From Cephaloticoccus sp. (GTDB lineage: Bacteria > Verrucomicrobiota > Verrucomicrobiia > Opitutales > Opitutaceae): DNA of 64,000 bases. The translations under genes were made by a program, and so were the position numbers. A model generated the notes under the pieces. That model saw only the letters and a program-made list of their open reading frames with translations. It did not search any database and was not told the origin of the DNA. The stretch covers positions 1 to 64,000 of the forward strand of contig JAURHD010000005.1 of the NCBI GenBank assembly GCA_030833445.1, in the 5' to 3' direction. Below are positions 27,860 to 36,046 of the stretch, in pieces (position 1 is the stretch's first letter; each line of letters starts with the position of its first letter).

Positions 27860-29059
27860 ATGGCGTTGTCCCTATTTAGTAAATACAAAAAGCCGATCCT
27901 TAACCGCTGTCGTGATGACTATCCGACCAAGATGCGGTTGAAATACGCGCCCTACTACCACGCAATCGAATCTCAGTCGGGCACCAATATCCGGCTCGAT
28001 GGACGGGATATGATCATGCTTTCAAGTAATGATTATCTTGGCCTGTCTTTTCACCCCAAGGTCATTGAGGCGGGTCAGGCGGCATTGAAGAAATGGGGGA
28101 CCAGTCCGACTGGCGCTCGTCCGTCGAACGGATCCCGCACATACCATGTAGAGTTGGAGGAAAAGCTGGCGGCTTTCTTGGGCCGCGAAGCCTGCCACGT
28201 CCATGCCGCGGGTTATCTGTCCTGCATGTCCAGTATAGCCAGCTTCGCCCAAAAGGGTGATGTTATTCTCGCCGATAAGAATATCCATTCGTGCTTGTGG
28301 GATGGCATCCGGCTATCAATGGCCACCGTCGAACGATTTTCGCACAACAATCCAGAAGATCTGCGGGCCGCCGCTGCCGCGGTCAATCCGGGTGCGCCCA
28401 AGTTGCTCGTGGTGGAAGGCGTCTACTCAATGGAGGGTCACATCTGCCGTCTCCCGGAGATCGCCAGGATTGCCGAGGAATATAGCTGCTTTACCGTATT
28501 GGATGATGCGCACGGTTTCGGAGTGCTTGGCCGTCAGGGACGGGGCACCCTTGATCATTTCGGTCTGAATGATGAAGTGGAATTAATCTGCGGCAGCCTT
28601 TCGAAATCACTGGCTAGCACCGGAGGATTTGTTGCGGGTTCCCGTGAGCTGATTGATTACCTCCGCACCAATTCAAAGCAGACCATCTTCAGCGCTGCCC
28701 TGAGTCCCAGCCAGGCCGCCATCGCGATGGCGGCACTCGATATCATGCAAACCGAGACGGAGCAGCATGAACGTTTGTGGGCCAACACGAAAAAATACCG
28801 CGCGATGTTGCACAATCTGGGCCTCGACACCTGGGGCAGTGAAACGCCGGCTGTTCCCATCGTGCTGGGCTCCAAGGAACGGGTTTATCCATTCTGGAAA
28901 GCACTGCTGGAAAAAGGCGTCTTTACGGTGATGTCAATCGCCCCGGCCGTGCCGGCCGGAAAGGACTTGGTGCGCACGGCTGTTTCTGCCATGCATACCG
29001 AGGAGCAATTGGAAAAGATCGCCGACGCGATGGCCTATGCCGTCAGAAAAGTTGGTTAA
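27860..29059 (+). CDS. Alpha-oxoamine synthase, serine palmitoyltransferase/BioF-like
   Basis: This is a PLP enzyme of 399 aa that condenses an amino acid with an acyl thioester with loss of CO2. Blocks in order are MLSSNDYLGLSFHPKV (53-68), GARPSNGSRTYHVELEE (85-101), DKNIHSCLWDGIRLS (139-153) with the ring-stacking His143, VYSMEGHICRLPEI, VLDDAHGFGVLGRQGRG (213-229), and GSLSKSLASTGGFVAG (245-260) with the Schiff-base Lys249. QTIFSAALSPSQAA resembles bacterial serine palmitoyltransferases more than BioF. The family also holds BioF, KBL and CqsA, and sequence alone does not settle the substrate. It sits between two paralogous GT4 genes with no other biotin or sphingolipid gene nearby. Confidence 0.85.
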   Translation: MALSLFSKYKKPILNRCRDDYPTKMRLKYAPYYHAIESQSGTNIRLDGRDMIMLSSNDYLGLSFHPKVIEAGQAALKKWGTSPTGARPSNGSRTYHVELEEKLAAFLGREACHVHAAGYLSCMSSIASFAQKGDVILADKNIHSCLWDGIRLSMATVERFSHNNPEDLRAAAAAVNPGAPKLLVVEGVYSMEGHICRLPEIARIAEEYSCFTVLDDAHGFGVLGRQGRGTLDHFGLNDEVELICGSLSKSLASTGGFVAGSRELIDYLRTNSKQTIFSAALSPSQAAIAMAALDIMQTETEQHERLWANTKKYRAMLHNLGLDTWGSETPAVPIVLGSKERVYPFWKALLEKGVFTVMSIAPAVPAGKDLVRTAVSAMHTEEQLEKIADAMAYAVRKVG

Positions 29060-30075
29060 GCGTCAGCCAAGACTTTTCGCAAAGCGGCCGCCGTATCCCT
29101 CCAAGTCGACAAGGGCTTGTTCATCGCTGCCGTCACCAAGCTCGCGTGATGGTGATCGTCGGTGAGGATTCGCCGCAATGCGTCGACCCAGGCGTTTTCG
29201 TCGTTCAAGGCGACCATTTCAACTCCACCCCCGATCGCACTCTCGTGCAAAACCGGCAGATCGCTACACACGCAGGGCACTCCCCGCCAGAGTGATTCCA
29301 ACACGGGTAAACCACAGCCTTCGGCAATCGTAGGATACACCACCGCACGTGCCTGCGCGTAGAGCTGTTCCAATACGACATCAGTGGCGCCCTCATGGAA
29401 ATGTAACCCGCCCTGCCGCTTCTGGAGCTGCTTGATTTGATTTCGGATCGGTTTGCCAAAATGCGGATTCACCCGACCAACCAGGTTCAGCTCGAACTCG
29501 AATCCTTCGGTCCAAAGTCGCTCACACACGCGGAGCAAAAACTGTTGGTTCTTGCGCGGTTCGAGGATGCCAACACAGAGCAAACTGGGAACACTTTGAA
29601 TAGGACCGCCAGTTCGACGTTCCCTGCCGCCGAAATCAGCCCCTAATCCCAGCACTTCCACTTCGGCATGCGTCGTCAGTCCCAGCCAATTCCAGTAATC
29701 CAACAGTTCTTGCCGACTCGCATGTGAGACCGCCCACACGTGATCAAAGCCCGCCAACATTTTCATATAGCCGGGATGGCGGGCCACACTCTGAGGCCAG
29801 GTGATCCGCGGCAATTTCAATGGAATCGCATCGTGAAATATCGCCGCCAAGCGGCAGGGACGTCGAACCATGAGTGCATCCCAACCGGGTCGTTCATCCG
29901 GACTGAATATTTCTGCCGTAAGAAACCAATCATCCGGCTGTGCACTGGAGGTCCAGTCGGTTCCCGTTACAATCGTGGCCGTGGCACCAAGCGTCCGAGC
30001 CAGTTCGCCGGACACGCGCATGAGACCCGAATGATGCCCTGCGCGCCCCGATTTGGTGTGATCCAACCAGATCAT
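29056..30075 (-). CDS. GT4 glycosyltransferase
   Basis: This is a GT-B transferase of 339 aa, starting MIWLDHTKSGRAGHHSGLMR. Donor-half motifs are LLCVGILEPRKNQQFLLRV and PTIAEGCGLPVLESLWRGVP with the E-x7-E motif. It is a shorter paralogue of the gene at 26639-27787, which lacks the gap in the N-terminal half. The start overlaps the stop of the upstream GT4 gene by four bases (ATGA at 30072-30075), so the two minus-strand genes are coupled. Its stop overlaps the stop of the alpha-oxoamine synthase by four bases on the opposite strand. Substrates unknown. Confidence 0.87.
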   Translation of the reverse strand: MIWLDHTKSGRAGHHSGLMRVSGELARTLGATATIVTGTDWTSSAQPDDWFLTAEIFSPDERPGWDALMVRRPCRLAAIFHDAIPLKLPRITWPQSVARHPGYMKMLAGFDHVWAVSHASRQELLDYWNWLGLTTHAEVEVLGLGADFGGRERRTGGPIQSVPSLLCVGILEPRKNQQFLLRVCERLWTEGFEFELNLVGRVNPHFGKPIRNQIKQLQKRQGGLHFHEGATDVVLEQLYAQARAVVYPTIAEGCGLPVLESLWRGVPCVCSDLPVLHESAIGGGVEMVALNDENAWVDALRRILTDDHHHASLVTAAMNKPLSTWRDTAAALRKVLADA

Positions 30076-31280
30076 GACGGCATGATTCTCCTGAAATTGC
30101 TAAGCAAGCGTTCCGCATTCTTATGCGCATCGAAATTTTGCTCCACCCACAATCGGGCGTTGGCTCTCAATTTTTCCGCCCATGCTTCATCCCGCACAAT
30201 CCGGCCAAGCGCCTGCAGCCATGCTTCCGTGGAATCTACTGCGGCAATGATGCCGGTTTCTCCATCGTGCACCGCCTCAGTCGTTGCCGCCACCGGCGAC
30301 GACACCACCAACACCCCGATCGACATGGCCTCAGGAATCACATTCGGCAATCCATCCCGATCCCCACTGGGTGCCACGACTCCGCTATGCAACAGCACAT
30401 CCGCCCATTCGAGATTTCGCCAGACCTCATGATGCGGCAAGTGTCCGGTAAATACCACCTGACCCGCTATCCCCAAGCTGCCGGCGATCCGTTCCAATTC
30501 GGGTCGCAAAGGCCCTTCTCCAACAATGCGCGCTTCGAAGGCCAAACCGGCCGTCCGCAATGCTGCGTAAATTTTCAATTGGTGCCGCAGGCCTTTCTTT
30601 TCCACCAACCGGGCCACGCACACCAGTCGCAGAGGTTCGCGTGATTCCCGGATTGGTTTGAAGCGCGGCATCCGATCAAGCCCGCGCCGGATGCAAACTA
30701 TCTTATCTGAATCCAGACCGCGTTCAATCAGCGACAAACGGCCCATTTCTGTGGAGGTATGAATAAATCGCGCGTGCTCCAATTTCTCCCGCAGCCACCA
30801 ATCGCCACCATGTTCATAAATATCATAGGCATGGGCAGCGGCGCTGTATTGGTGGCCATCCAGCCGCCACAATAACCAAGCGGCAGTAGCGGGTGCCCCA
30901 CCCCAGGGTGCGTGAATGTGCGTCGGACGGGATTGGCGAAATTGCCCGGCATAGAGACAGGCGAAACCGGCCCCGAGCATGTTCTCCAAAAAATTCATCC
31001 ATGATGGTGGCCGTCTGGTGATCAAGCCATGCAGCACCTGCCGCAAAACCTCTGGGCGGCGCCACGATTCATAAGGAATCATCCATAGCAACGTCAGTAA
31101 TTTCCATTTGGGAAATCGGGTCACTTTGACGCCGCGAAAGCTACCTCCTCCGCCCCAGAGTGAATACAGCCGCAAATTGACCCCATGGGCCAGCATGGCG
31201 GTCACCTCGCGTTGTAGAAACGTCTCCGTCGGCTTGGGAAACGTGGTGAACAGATAGGCTATGACAGGCGCTTGAGGCAT
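30072..31280 (-). CDS. GT4 glycosyltransferase
   Basis: The start taken is the ATG at 31280 (402 aa); a TTG at 31322 would add 14 residues and come within 20 bases of ptsI. It opens VIAYLFTTFPKPTETFLQRE, a beginning typical of colanic-acid/exopolysaccharide-type GT4 enzymes that face lipid-linked acceptors. The donor half contains RLVCVARLVEKKGLRHQL and SGDRDGLPNVIPEAMSIGVL with the E-x7-E motif. An HIHAPWGGAPATAAWLLWRL block belongs to the acceptor domain. It is coupled to the GT4 gene downstream and lies 60 bases after ptsI, so the transcript may start upstream of ptsI. Confidence 0.88.
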   Translation of the reverse strand: MPQAPVIAYLFTTFPKPTETFLQREVTAMLAHGVNLRLYSLWGGGGSFRGVKVTRFPKWKLLTLLWMIPYESWRRPEVLRQVLHGLITRRPPSWMNFLENMLGAGFACLYAGQFRQSRPTHIHAPWGGAPATAAWLLWRLDGHQYSAAAHAYDIYEHGGDWWLREKLEHARFIHTSTEMGRLSLIERGLDSDKIVCIRRGLDRMPRFKPIRESREPLRLVCVARLVEKKGLRHQLKIYAALRTAGLAFEARIVGEGPLRPELERIAGSLGIAGQVVFTGHLPHHEVWRNLEWADVLLHSGVVAPSGDRDGLPNVIPEAMSIGVLVVSSPVAATTEAVHDGETGIIAAVDSTEAWLQALGRIVRDEAWAEKLRANARLWVEQNFDAHKNAERLLSNFRRIMPS

Positions 31281-31340
31281 CGATTGCCGGTCAGCATGAG
31301 CAGCCCCAGCGGCCACCCGCAATGCTGGAGAATTCTCCGC

Positions 31341-33110
31341 TCATTCCGCTGTCATGCGCTCGCGATAGAACTTCAGACAGAGGGCGTGAATTTCTTTTGG
31401 ATCGGAAAGTTTGAGTGCTTCCGTCGCGAGTTTCTTGGCATCGGACATTTTCATCGCCCGCACCAAGTAACGCACCGTGGGAATCAACGGCGGTGTCATG
31501 CTCAAGGAATCAATGCCCATTCCCAGCAATAATGGCGCCAGCACGGGATCCCCGCCCATTTCACCACAAACCCCCACCTTGATGCCTTTGCGGTGTGCCT
31601 CATCGATTACATGTTTGATTGTCCGCAGGACCGCAGGATGGGTCGGCTCATACAGATGAGCTATCCGATCGTTCACCCGATCGATCGCGATCAGATATTG
31701 AATCAAGTCGTTGGTGCCGATGCTGAAAAATCCGCATTTTTCCGCCAGGATGTCTGCGGTCATGGCGGCACTCGGAATCTCAATCATGGTGCCCACGACC
31801 ATTTTTTCGTCAAACGCCGTGCCCCGCTTGCGCAACTCACCTTTGCATTCCTCAAGCAGCGCATTTGCTTGGGCCAATTCTTCGGCTCCGCTGATCATGG
31901 GATACATTAGCATGATCTTCCCATGCGCACTTGCAGCCAGGATAGCACGAAGCTGGTCCTTGAAAATGTCCTTGTGCTCCAAACAAAACCGAATGGCTCG
32001 AAACCCCATGAACGGGTTGTTCTCCTTCGGGAACAATTGTGGATTACCCGTCATCGGCTTGTCTCCGCCCAAGTCCAAGGTGCGGATAATCACCGGATTG
32101 GGTGCCAGGGCGGCAGCCACCTTCTGATAAGCGATGGTTTGTTCACTCTCGGACGGAATCCGTGCCGTATCCAGATAGAGGTATTCGGTGCGAAACAGAC
32201 CCACCCCGTCGGCATTGTAGTCAGTAACGAGTTTGATCTCATCCACCTTCTCAATGTTGGCCATCAAACTTACTTTCTTGCCGTCCAGCGTGACAGCCGG
32301 TTCGCGATTGGCGTCGAGGAGTCGCGCCTCCATCGACTTCTTTTGCTCCCGGATTTTCCCGTAGCGAAACAGGGTCGATTCCGAAGGATTCAGGATGACC
32401 GCGCCGTCGTAGCCATCGACGATCGCCCAGTCACCTTTGCGCACCCGCTTGGTCAGGTCGCGCATACCGACAATGGCCGGCACTTTCATGGAGCGCGCCA
32501 CGATCACCGCATGACTCGTCTTGCTCCCGGAGTCGGTCACCACGGCCATGGCGGTGCTGCGATCCAGTCCGGCCGAATCGGAGGGTGAAATATCGTTGGC
32601 CACCACGATCCTCTGGTCAGCCAGCTTGCTCAGACTGTTGTCGGCCTGACCCAAAAGATTGTGCAGCACCCGCTGCGCAACATCGCGGATATCACTGGCC
32701 CGCTCGCGCAGGTATTCATCTTCGATCTCGGCGAAGGCCTTGATGTATCGCTGGGAAATCTTGTTAAAGCAGGTTTCAACATTCAGCCCCGTGGATTCGA
32801 ATTCGCGGATGGTCTCTGTAATCAGGGCCTGATCCTCCAAGACCATCAAATGGGCATCAAATATCCGGGCCTCCTCAGGACCGATATTCTTTTCAACTTC
32901 GCTTTGAATTCCCGTGATTTGTTGCCGGGTCAGCACCAAGGCACGGTCAAAGCGGGCGACCTCGTCGATGTGCTTCTCCGGCTCAACCTGGTAATGCGGC
33001 ACCTCTACTTCGCTTTGGATAAAGACAAAAACCCTCCCATAGGCGATACCTTCAGACGCGGGTATCCCTTGCAAAATTACTTCGGTTTTATCGTTCGAAT
33101 CCAATGGCAT
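31341..33110 (-). CDS. ptsI: Phosphoenolpyruvate-protein phosphotransferase (PTS enzyme I)
   Basis: Enzyme I autophosphorylates from PEP and passes the phosphate to HPr. The start chosen is the ATG at 33110 (589 aa), close to the usual 570-590; the open frame runs upstream into ispE. Order: the N-terminal HPr-binding helical part, the phosphohistidine site TDSGSKTSHAVIVARS with His200, then the PEP-binding barrel with GVGLFRTEYLYLD, IIRTLDLGGDKP, NPFMGFRAIRFCL, MIEIPSAAMTADILAEKCGF, FSIGTNDLIQYLIAIDR and VCGEMGGDP with the catalytic Cys. The His motif reads GSKTSH where GGRTSH is common. No HPr, EIIA or sugar permease gene is in the window, so it may serve a regulatory or incomplete PTS. Confidence 0.96.
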   Translation of the reverse strand: MPLDSNDKTEVILQGIPASEGIAYGRVFVFIQSEVEVPHYQVEPEKHIDEVARFDRALVLTRQQITGIQSEVEKNIGPEEARIFDAHLMVLEDQALITETIREFESTGLNVETCFNKISQRYIKAFAEIEDEYLRERASDIRDVAQRVLHNLLGQADNSLSKLADQRIVVANDISPSDSAGLDRSTAMAVVTDSGSKTSHAVIVARSMKVPAIVGMRDLTKRVRKGDWAIVDGYDGAVILNPSESTLFRYGKIREQKKSMEARLLDANREPAVTLDGKKVSLMANIEKVDEIKLVTDYNADGVGLFRTEYLYLDTARIPSESEQTIAYQKVAAALAPNPVIIRTLDLGGDKPMTGNPQLFPKENNPFMGFRAIRFCLEHKDIFKDQLRAILAASAHGKIMLMYPMISGAEELAQANALLEECKGELRKRGTAFDEKMVVGTMIEIPSAAMTADILAEKCGFFSIGTNDLIQYLIAIDRVNDRIAHLYEPTHPAVLRTIKHVIDEAHRKGIKVGVCGEMGGDPVLAPLLLGMGIDSLSMTPPLIPTVRYLVRAMKMSDAKKLATEALKLSDPKEIHALCLKFYRERMTAE

Positions 33111-33184
33111 AAGTCGCCATAAGCTGCGTGGCGTCTGGCGACGCCAAACGATAACGCGCCCCCAACCCGATTGGTCAATGCGAT

Positions 33185-34063
33185 TTAAGCAAGCGCCACG
33201 GACAAAACAAACGCATGGGGGCCCCATGCCTCCCGGATATAGCTCGCTACCTGTGCAGGGTCAGTTCCCTCCTCCAATATGATAAAGGAAGCACTCCCAC
33301 TGCCACTCATATGCGGCTGCAGACCAAACTGCTCAGTAAGTCCCGAATAGAGTGCCGGCAAAGCCGGGTATTTCGTAAAAACCACCTGCTCCATGTTGTT
33401 TTGGCAAAGTTCGCCCAATTGCACCGCGGGTGCCTCGCGCCAGCTTTGCCAATGGGCCTCGGCCAGATTGGATGAAAGGTAGTTGGCCGGATCACGAGCC
33501 ATCTGCGCATAAGCCCAAGCCGTGGATACCCCGAAACCCGGTTTAAACAGGAGCAGTCGCCGACCCATAAACCTGGCATGCTCCGCTGTGCTGAGCCGCT
33601 CGATGATTTCACCCCGCCCCCGCATCATCACTGGTGTATCTTCCAGAAACAGCACGCAGTCCGCACCAAGTCCCGCCGCGATATGACGCAGTCCATCATG
33701 ATCCAGGGGATACCCGGCCAATTGATTCAAAGCGCGCAGTGCAGCCACCGCGTTACTGCTGCCCCCGCCTAACCCCGCCCCCACTGGAATGCGTTTATCC
33801 AGCCTGAAATGCACTCCATCCTTCCAACCCGTGTCGGCCCGAAATGCGGCGGTCGCCTTCAAAATCAGATTGGTCTCATCAATCGCCAAGGTCGGATCAT
33901 CACAGGTCAGCACGGTGTCGCTGGCAGTGGTCACATGCAGCGTGTCTCCCCAATTCAGGGGTGCCACTACCGAAACAAGGTCATGATATCCGTCCGCCCG
34001 CCGCCCGGTAATGGCGAGGTAAAGATTGATTTTGGCCGGTGAAAATAGACTGAAGTTGCTCAA
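33185..34063 (-). CDS. ispE: 4-diphosphocytidyl-2-C-methyl-D-erythritol kinase
   Basis: IspE phosphorylates CDP-methylerythritol in the MEP route to isopentenyl diphosphate, which also feeds the polyprenyl carrier used by the glycan genes. The 292 aa are of normal length. It has the GHMP kinase fold: SPAKINLYLAITGRRADGYHD (8-28) with catalytic Lys11, the ATP-binding PVGAGLGGGSSNA (93-105), GLGADCVLFL with catalytic Asp135, and HMSGSGSASFI near the end. The start is a TTG at 34063, set by the conserved N-terminus. It is divergent from pyrF-ispD-ispF, with a 97-base shared region between them, and lies 74 bases upstream of ptsI on the same strand. Confidence 0.96.
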   Translation of the reverse strand: MSNFSLFSPAKINLYLAITGRRADGYHDLVSVVAPLNWGDTLHVTTASDTVLTCDDPTLAIDETNLILKATAAFRADTGWKDGVHFRLDKRIPVGAGLGGGSSNAVAALRALNQLAGYPLDHDGLRHIAAGLGADCVLFLEDTPVMMRGRGEIIERLSTAEHARFMGRRLLLFKPGFGVSTAWAYAQMARDPANYLSSNLAEAHWQSWREAPAVQLGELCQNNMEQVVFTKYPALPALYSGLTEQFGLQPHMSGSGSASFIILEEGTDPAQVASYIREAWGPHAFVLSVALA

Positions 34064-34087
34064 GATCTACCCCGACTAAGGCATAAC

Positions 34088-34140
34088 TGGCGCGCCAAAT
34101 CCAGTCCGTCTGATTTTGGCTTTGGATTAATAGCTAATCC
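34088..34140. promoter_or_regulatory. Divergent ispE/pyrF control region with two palindromes
   Basis: The 97 bases between ispE and pyrF must hold promoters for both directions. A perfect 10-base palindrome, TGGCGCGCCA, is at 34088-34097. An inverted repeat, GGATTA-atagc-TAATCC, is at 34124-34140 about 20 bases before the pyrF start. No convincing -35/-10 pair could be chosen. Operator function is a guess. Confidence 0.35.
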
Positions 34141-34160
34141 TGTCCACAACTGGGGGTAAC

Positions 34161-34853
34161 ATGCCGTGTGAACTCATCATTGCTCTCGATGCCACCTCAA
34201 CCCAGGCCGTTACCCCAACCCTCCGCCAACTCCAAGGCACCCTCAAATGGGTAAAGGTCGGCCTGGAAATGTTCACGGCCAACGGACCCGACTGCGTGCG
34301 TGAGATCTCTGACTTGGGTTTCAACATCTTTCTGGATTTGAAACTGCACGACATCCCCAACACCGTCGCCAAAGCGGTCGAATCAGTTTCCAAGCTGCCC
34401 ATCCAGATGCTGACCATCCACACTTCCGGTGGGCGCGAGATGATGCAATGGGCTGCCAAAGCGCAGGCTCAAACTGCTCCGGACTTGATGCTCTTGGGAG
34501 TGACGGTGCTCACCTCAACCAGCGCAGCCACCCTGAATGAAACCGGCGTCGCGGATACTCCGGCCAATCAAGTGGTGCGGCTGGGACAACTTGCGGTTGA
34601 ATCCGGATTGCGTGGACTGGTTTGCTCACCGTTGGAAATTGATCCGCTGCGCCGAATCCTTCCCTCCGACATCAATTTGGTAACCCCTGGGATCCGTCCC
34701 GCCAATGCTCAGGCCGATGATCAAACCCGTATCATGACCCCGGCAGAGGCGGCTCGAGCCGGTGCCAATTATCTGGTGGTTGGCCGGCCGATCATGAAAG
34801 CGGCAGATCCGGTTGCCGCCGCCCGCAGCATGCTTGCCGAATTACCCGCATGA
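34161..34853 (+). CDS. pyrF: Orotidine 5'-phosphate decarboxylase
   Basis: PyrF makes UMP from OMP, the last step of pyrimidine synthesis. It has 230 aa. The active-site cluster DLKLHDIPNTV (59-69) supplies the Asp-Lys-Asp set (D59, K61, D64). The opening IIALDAT and KVGLEMFTANGPD, TIHTSGG, VTVLTS, LVTPGIRP and the phosphate-binding ANYLVVGRPIMKA match the family. A GGGGG run lies 4 bases before the ATG and is one of the few clear ribosome sites in the window. The last four bases overlap the ispD start (ATGA), so pyrF, ispD and ispF form one operon. Confidence 0.97.
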   Translation: MPCELIIALDATSTQAVTPTLRQLQGTLKWVKVGLEMFTANGPDCVREISDLGFNIFLDLKLHDIPNTVAKAVESVSKLPIQMLTIHTSGGREMMQWAAKAQAQTAPDLMLLGVTVLTSTSAATLNETGVADTPANQVVRLGQLAVESGLRGLVCSPLEIDPLRRILPSDINLVTPGIRPANAQADDQTRIMTPAEAARAGANYLVVGRPIMKAADPVAAARSMLAELPA

Positions 34854-35530
34854 GCCGCACCGCCGCAATCCTTCTGGCTGCAGGCAGTGGCCGACGCATG
34901 ACCGGTGCCGTCGGGGATAAAGTGCTGGCGCCACTTGCAGGACGTTCAGTGTTTGCCTATTCAGGGGCGGCGTTTGCGGCCAGCGGGGTCGCAGATTACT
35001 ACGTTATCGTCTATCGCGATCAACGCCAGATGACCGCCCTCGCTGCCCATGCCCCCACCCCGTCGGTCTTGGTCAAAGGTGGCCGCGAACGCCAGGACTC
35101 GGTCATGAATGCGCTCGCTGCTTTGCCCGATGATATTGAATACGTCTTTATTCATGATTGTGCCCGCCCGCTGATTCGAACCGAGCAGCTGGTCGCCCTG
35201 CTTAAAATCGTGCGACGCGAAAACGCCGTCGTGTTGGCCCACCGCGTGACCGATACCATCAAACAGCACCACGGCGATGCACGTCTCAAGACGCTCAAAC
35301 GCGACAAATTGTGGGCCATGGAAACCCCGCAGGTTTTTGAACGAAAACTCATCGAACAGGCTTATCAGCGGGTTGCCCGCAAAGGCATTCGCATCACGGA
35401 TGATGCCGCCGCGGTGGAATTGCTCGCGCACCCGATTGCACTCTTGGAAAACCAACACCCGAATCCCAAGCTGACGACCCCGACGGATTTCGCCTGGCTG
35501 GAATTCCTCCTTACTAAAACCGACGACTGA
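34850..35530 (+). CDS. ispD: 2-C-methyl-D-erythritol 4-phosphate cytidylyltransferase
   Basis: IspD joins CTP and methylerythritol phosphate in the MEP pathway. It has 226 aa. The nucleotide-binding AAILLAAGSGRRM starts at residue 4. VKGGRERQDSVMNAL, VFIHDCARPLIR, VLAHRVTDTIKQ, METPQVFERKLIEQAY and ITDDAAAVELL are diagnostic IspD blocks. GSGRRMTGAVGDKVLAPLAG has a slightly longer loop before the Lys than the common GSGKRMG-x-KQ form. The gene is coupled to pyrF by a four-base overlap and is followed 4 bases later by ispF. Confidence 0.96.
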   Translation: MSRTAAILLAAGSGRRMTGAVGDKVLAPLAGRSVFAYSGAAFAASGVADYYVIVYRDQRQMTALAAHAPTPSVLVKGGRERQDSVMNALAALPDDIEYVFIHDCARPLIRTEQLVALLKIVRRENAVVLAHRVTDTIKQHHGDARLKTLKRDKLWAMETPQVFERKLIEQAYQRVARKGIRITDDAAAVELLAHPIALLENQHPNPKLTTPTDFAWLEFLLTKTDD

Positions 35531-35534
35531 TTTT

Positions 35535-36023
35535 ATGGCCAATTTTCGCATCGGACATGGTTATGATATCCACCCACTGGTGCCGGAACGCCCTTTGGTC
35601 CTCGGCGGGGTAAAGTTTGATACAGACTATGGCTTGGTCGGTCATTCGGATGCGGATGTCGTCACCCATGCGGTGTGCGATGCCCTGCTCGGAGCGGCTG
35701 GTTTGCCCGATATCGGACACTTTTTCCCGAACACGGATGCCGCCTTCAAGGACATCAATTCCCAAGTCCTCCTCAAGAAAGTCACGGCCGAACTGAACCA
35801 ACGCGGCTATGCCATCGGCAATGTGGATGTATCAGTCATCGCCGAAAAACCCCGCCTGATCAACCGGCTGGGTGAAATGAAGATGGTGCTAGCCGCTTCC
35901 ATGGGAATCTCGACGGAAGACATCGGCATCAAAGCCACCACCAACGAGGGCATCGATGATCTCGGACGTGGTCTCGGCATCGCCGCGCATGCCGTGGTGT
36001 TGGTGGAAAAGCCCGGAGCTTAA
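35535..36023 (+). CDS. ispF: 2-C-methyl-D-erythritol 2,4-cyclodiphosphate synthase
   Basis: IspF forms the cyclic diphosphate from CDP-ME 2-phosphate, releasing CMP. The protein has 162 aa and forms trimers in the family. The zinc-binding GHGYDIHPL (8-16) is followed by LVLGGVKFD, GHSDADVVTHAVCDALLGAAGLPDIG, HFFPNTDAAFKDINS, and the C-terminal KATTNEGIDDLGRGLGIAAHAV. All motifs are intact. With ispD next to it and ispE divergent 1.5 kb away, three of the MEP genes are clustered here. Confidence 0.97.
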   Translation: MANFRIGHGYDIHPLVPERPLVLGGVKFDTDYGLVGHSDADVVTHAVCDALLGAAGLPDIGHFFPNTDAAFKDINSQVLLKKVTAELNQRGYAIGNVDVSVIAEKPRLINRLGEMKMVLAASMGISTEDIGIKATTNEGIDDLGRGLGIAAHAVVLVEKPGA

Positions 36024-36046
36024 GCGCGGCCAGCCACCTCAATTTC

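Noticed and set aside
33090-33103. TTCGAATCC-like T-loop pattern suggesting a tRNA
   Set aside because: It lies within ptsI coding sequence, and no acceptor or anticodon stem can be formed around it.
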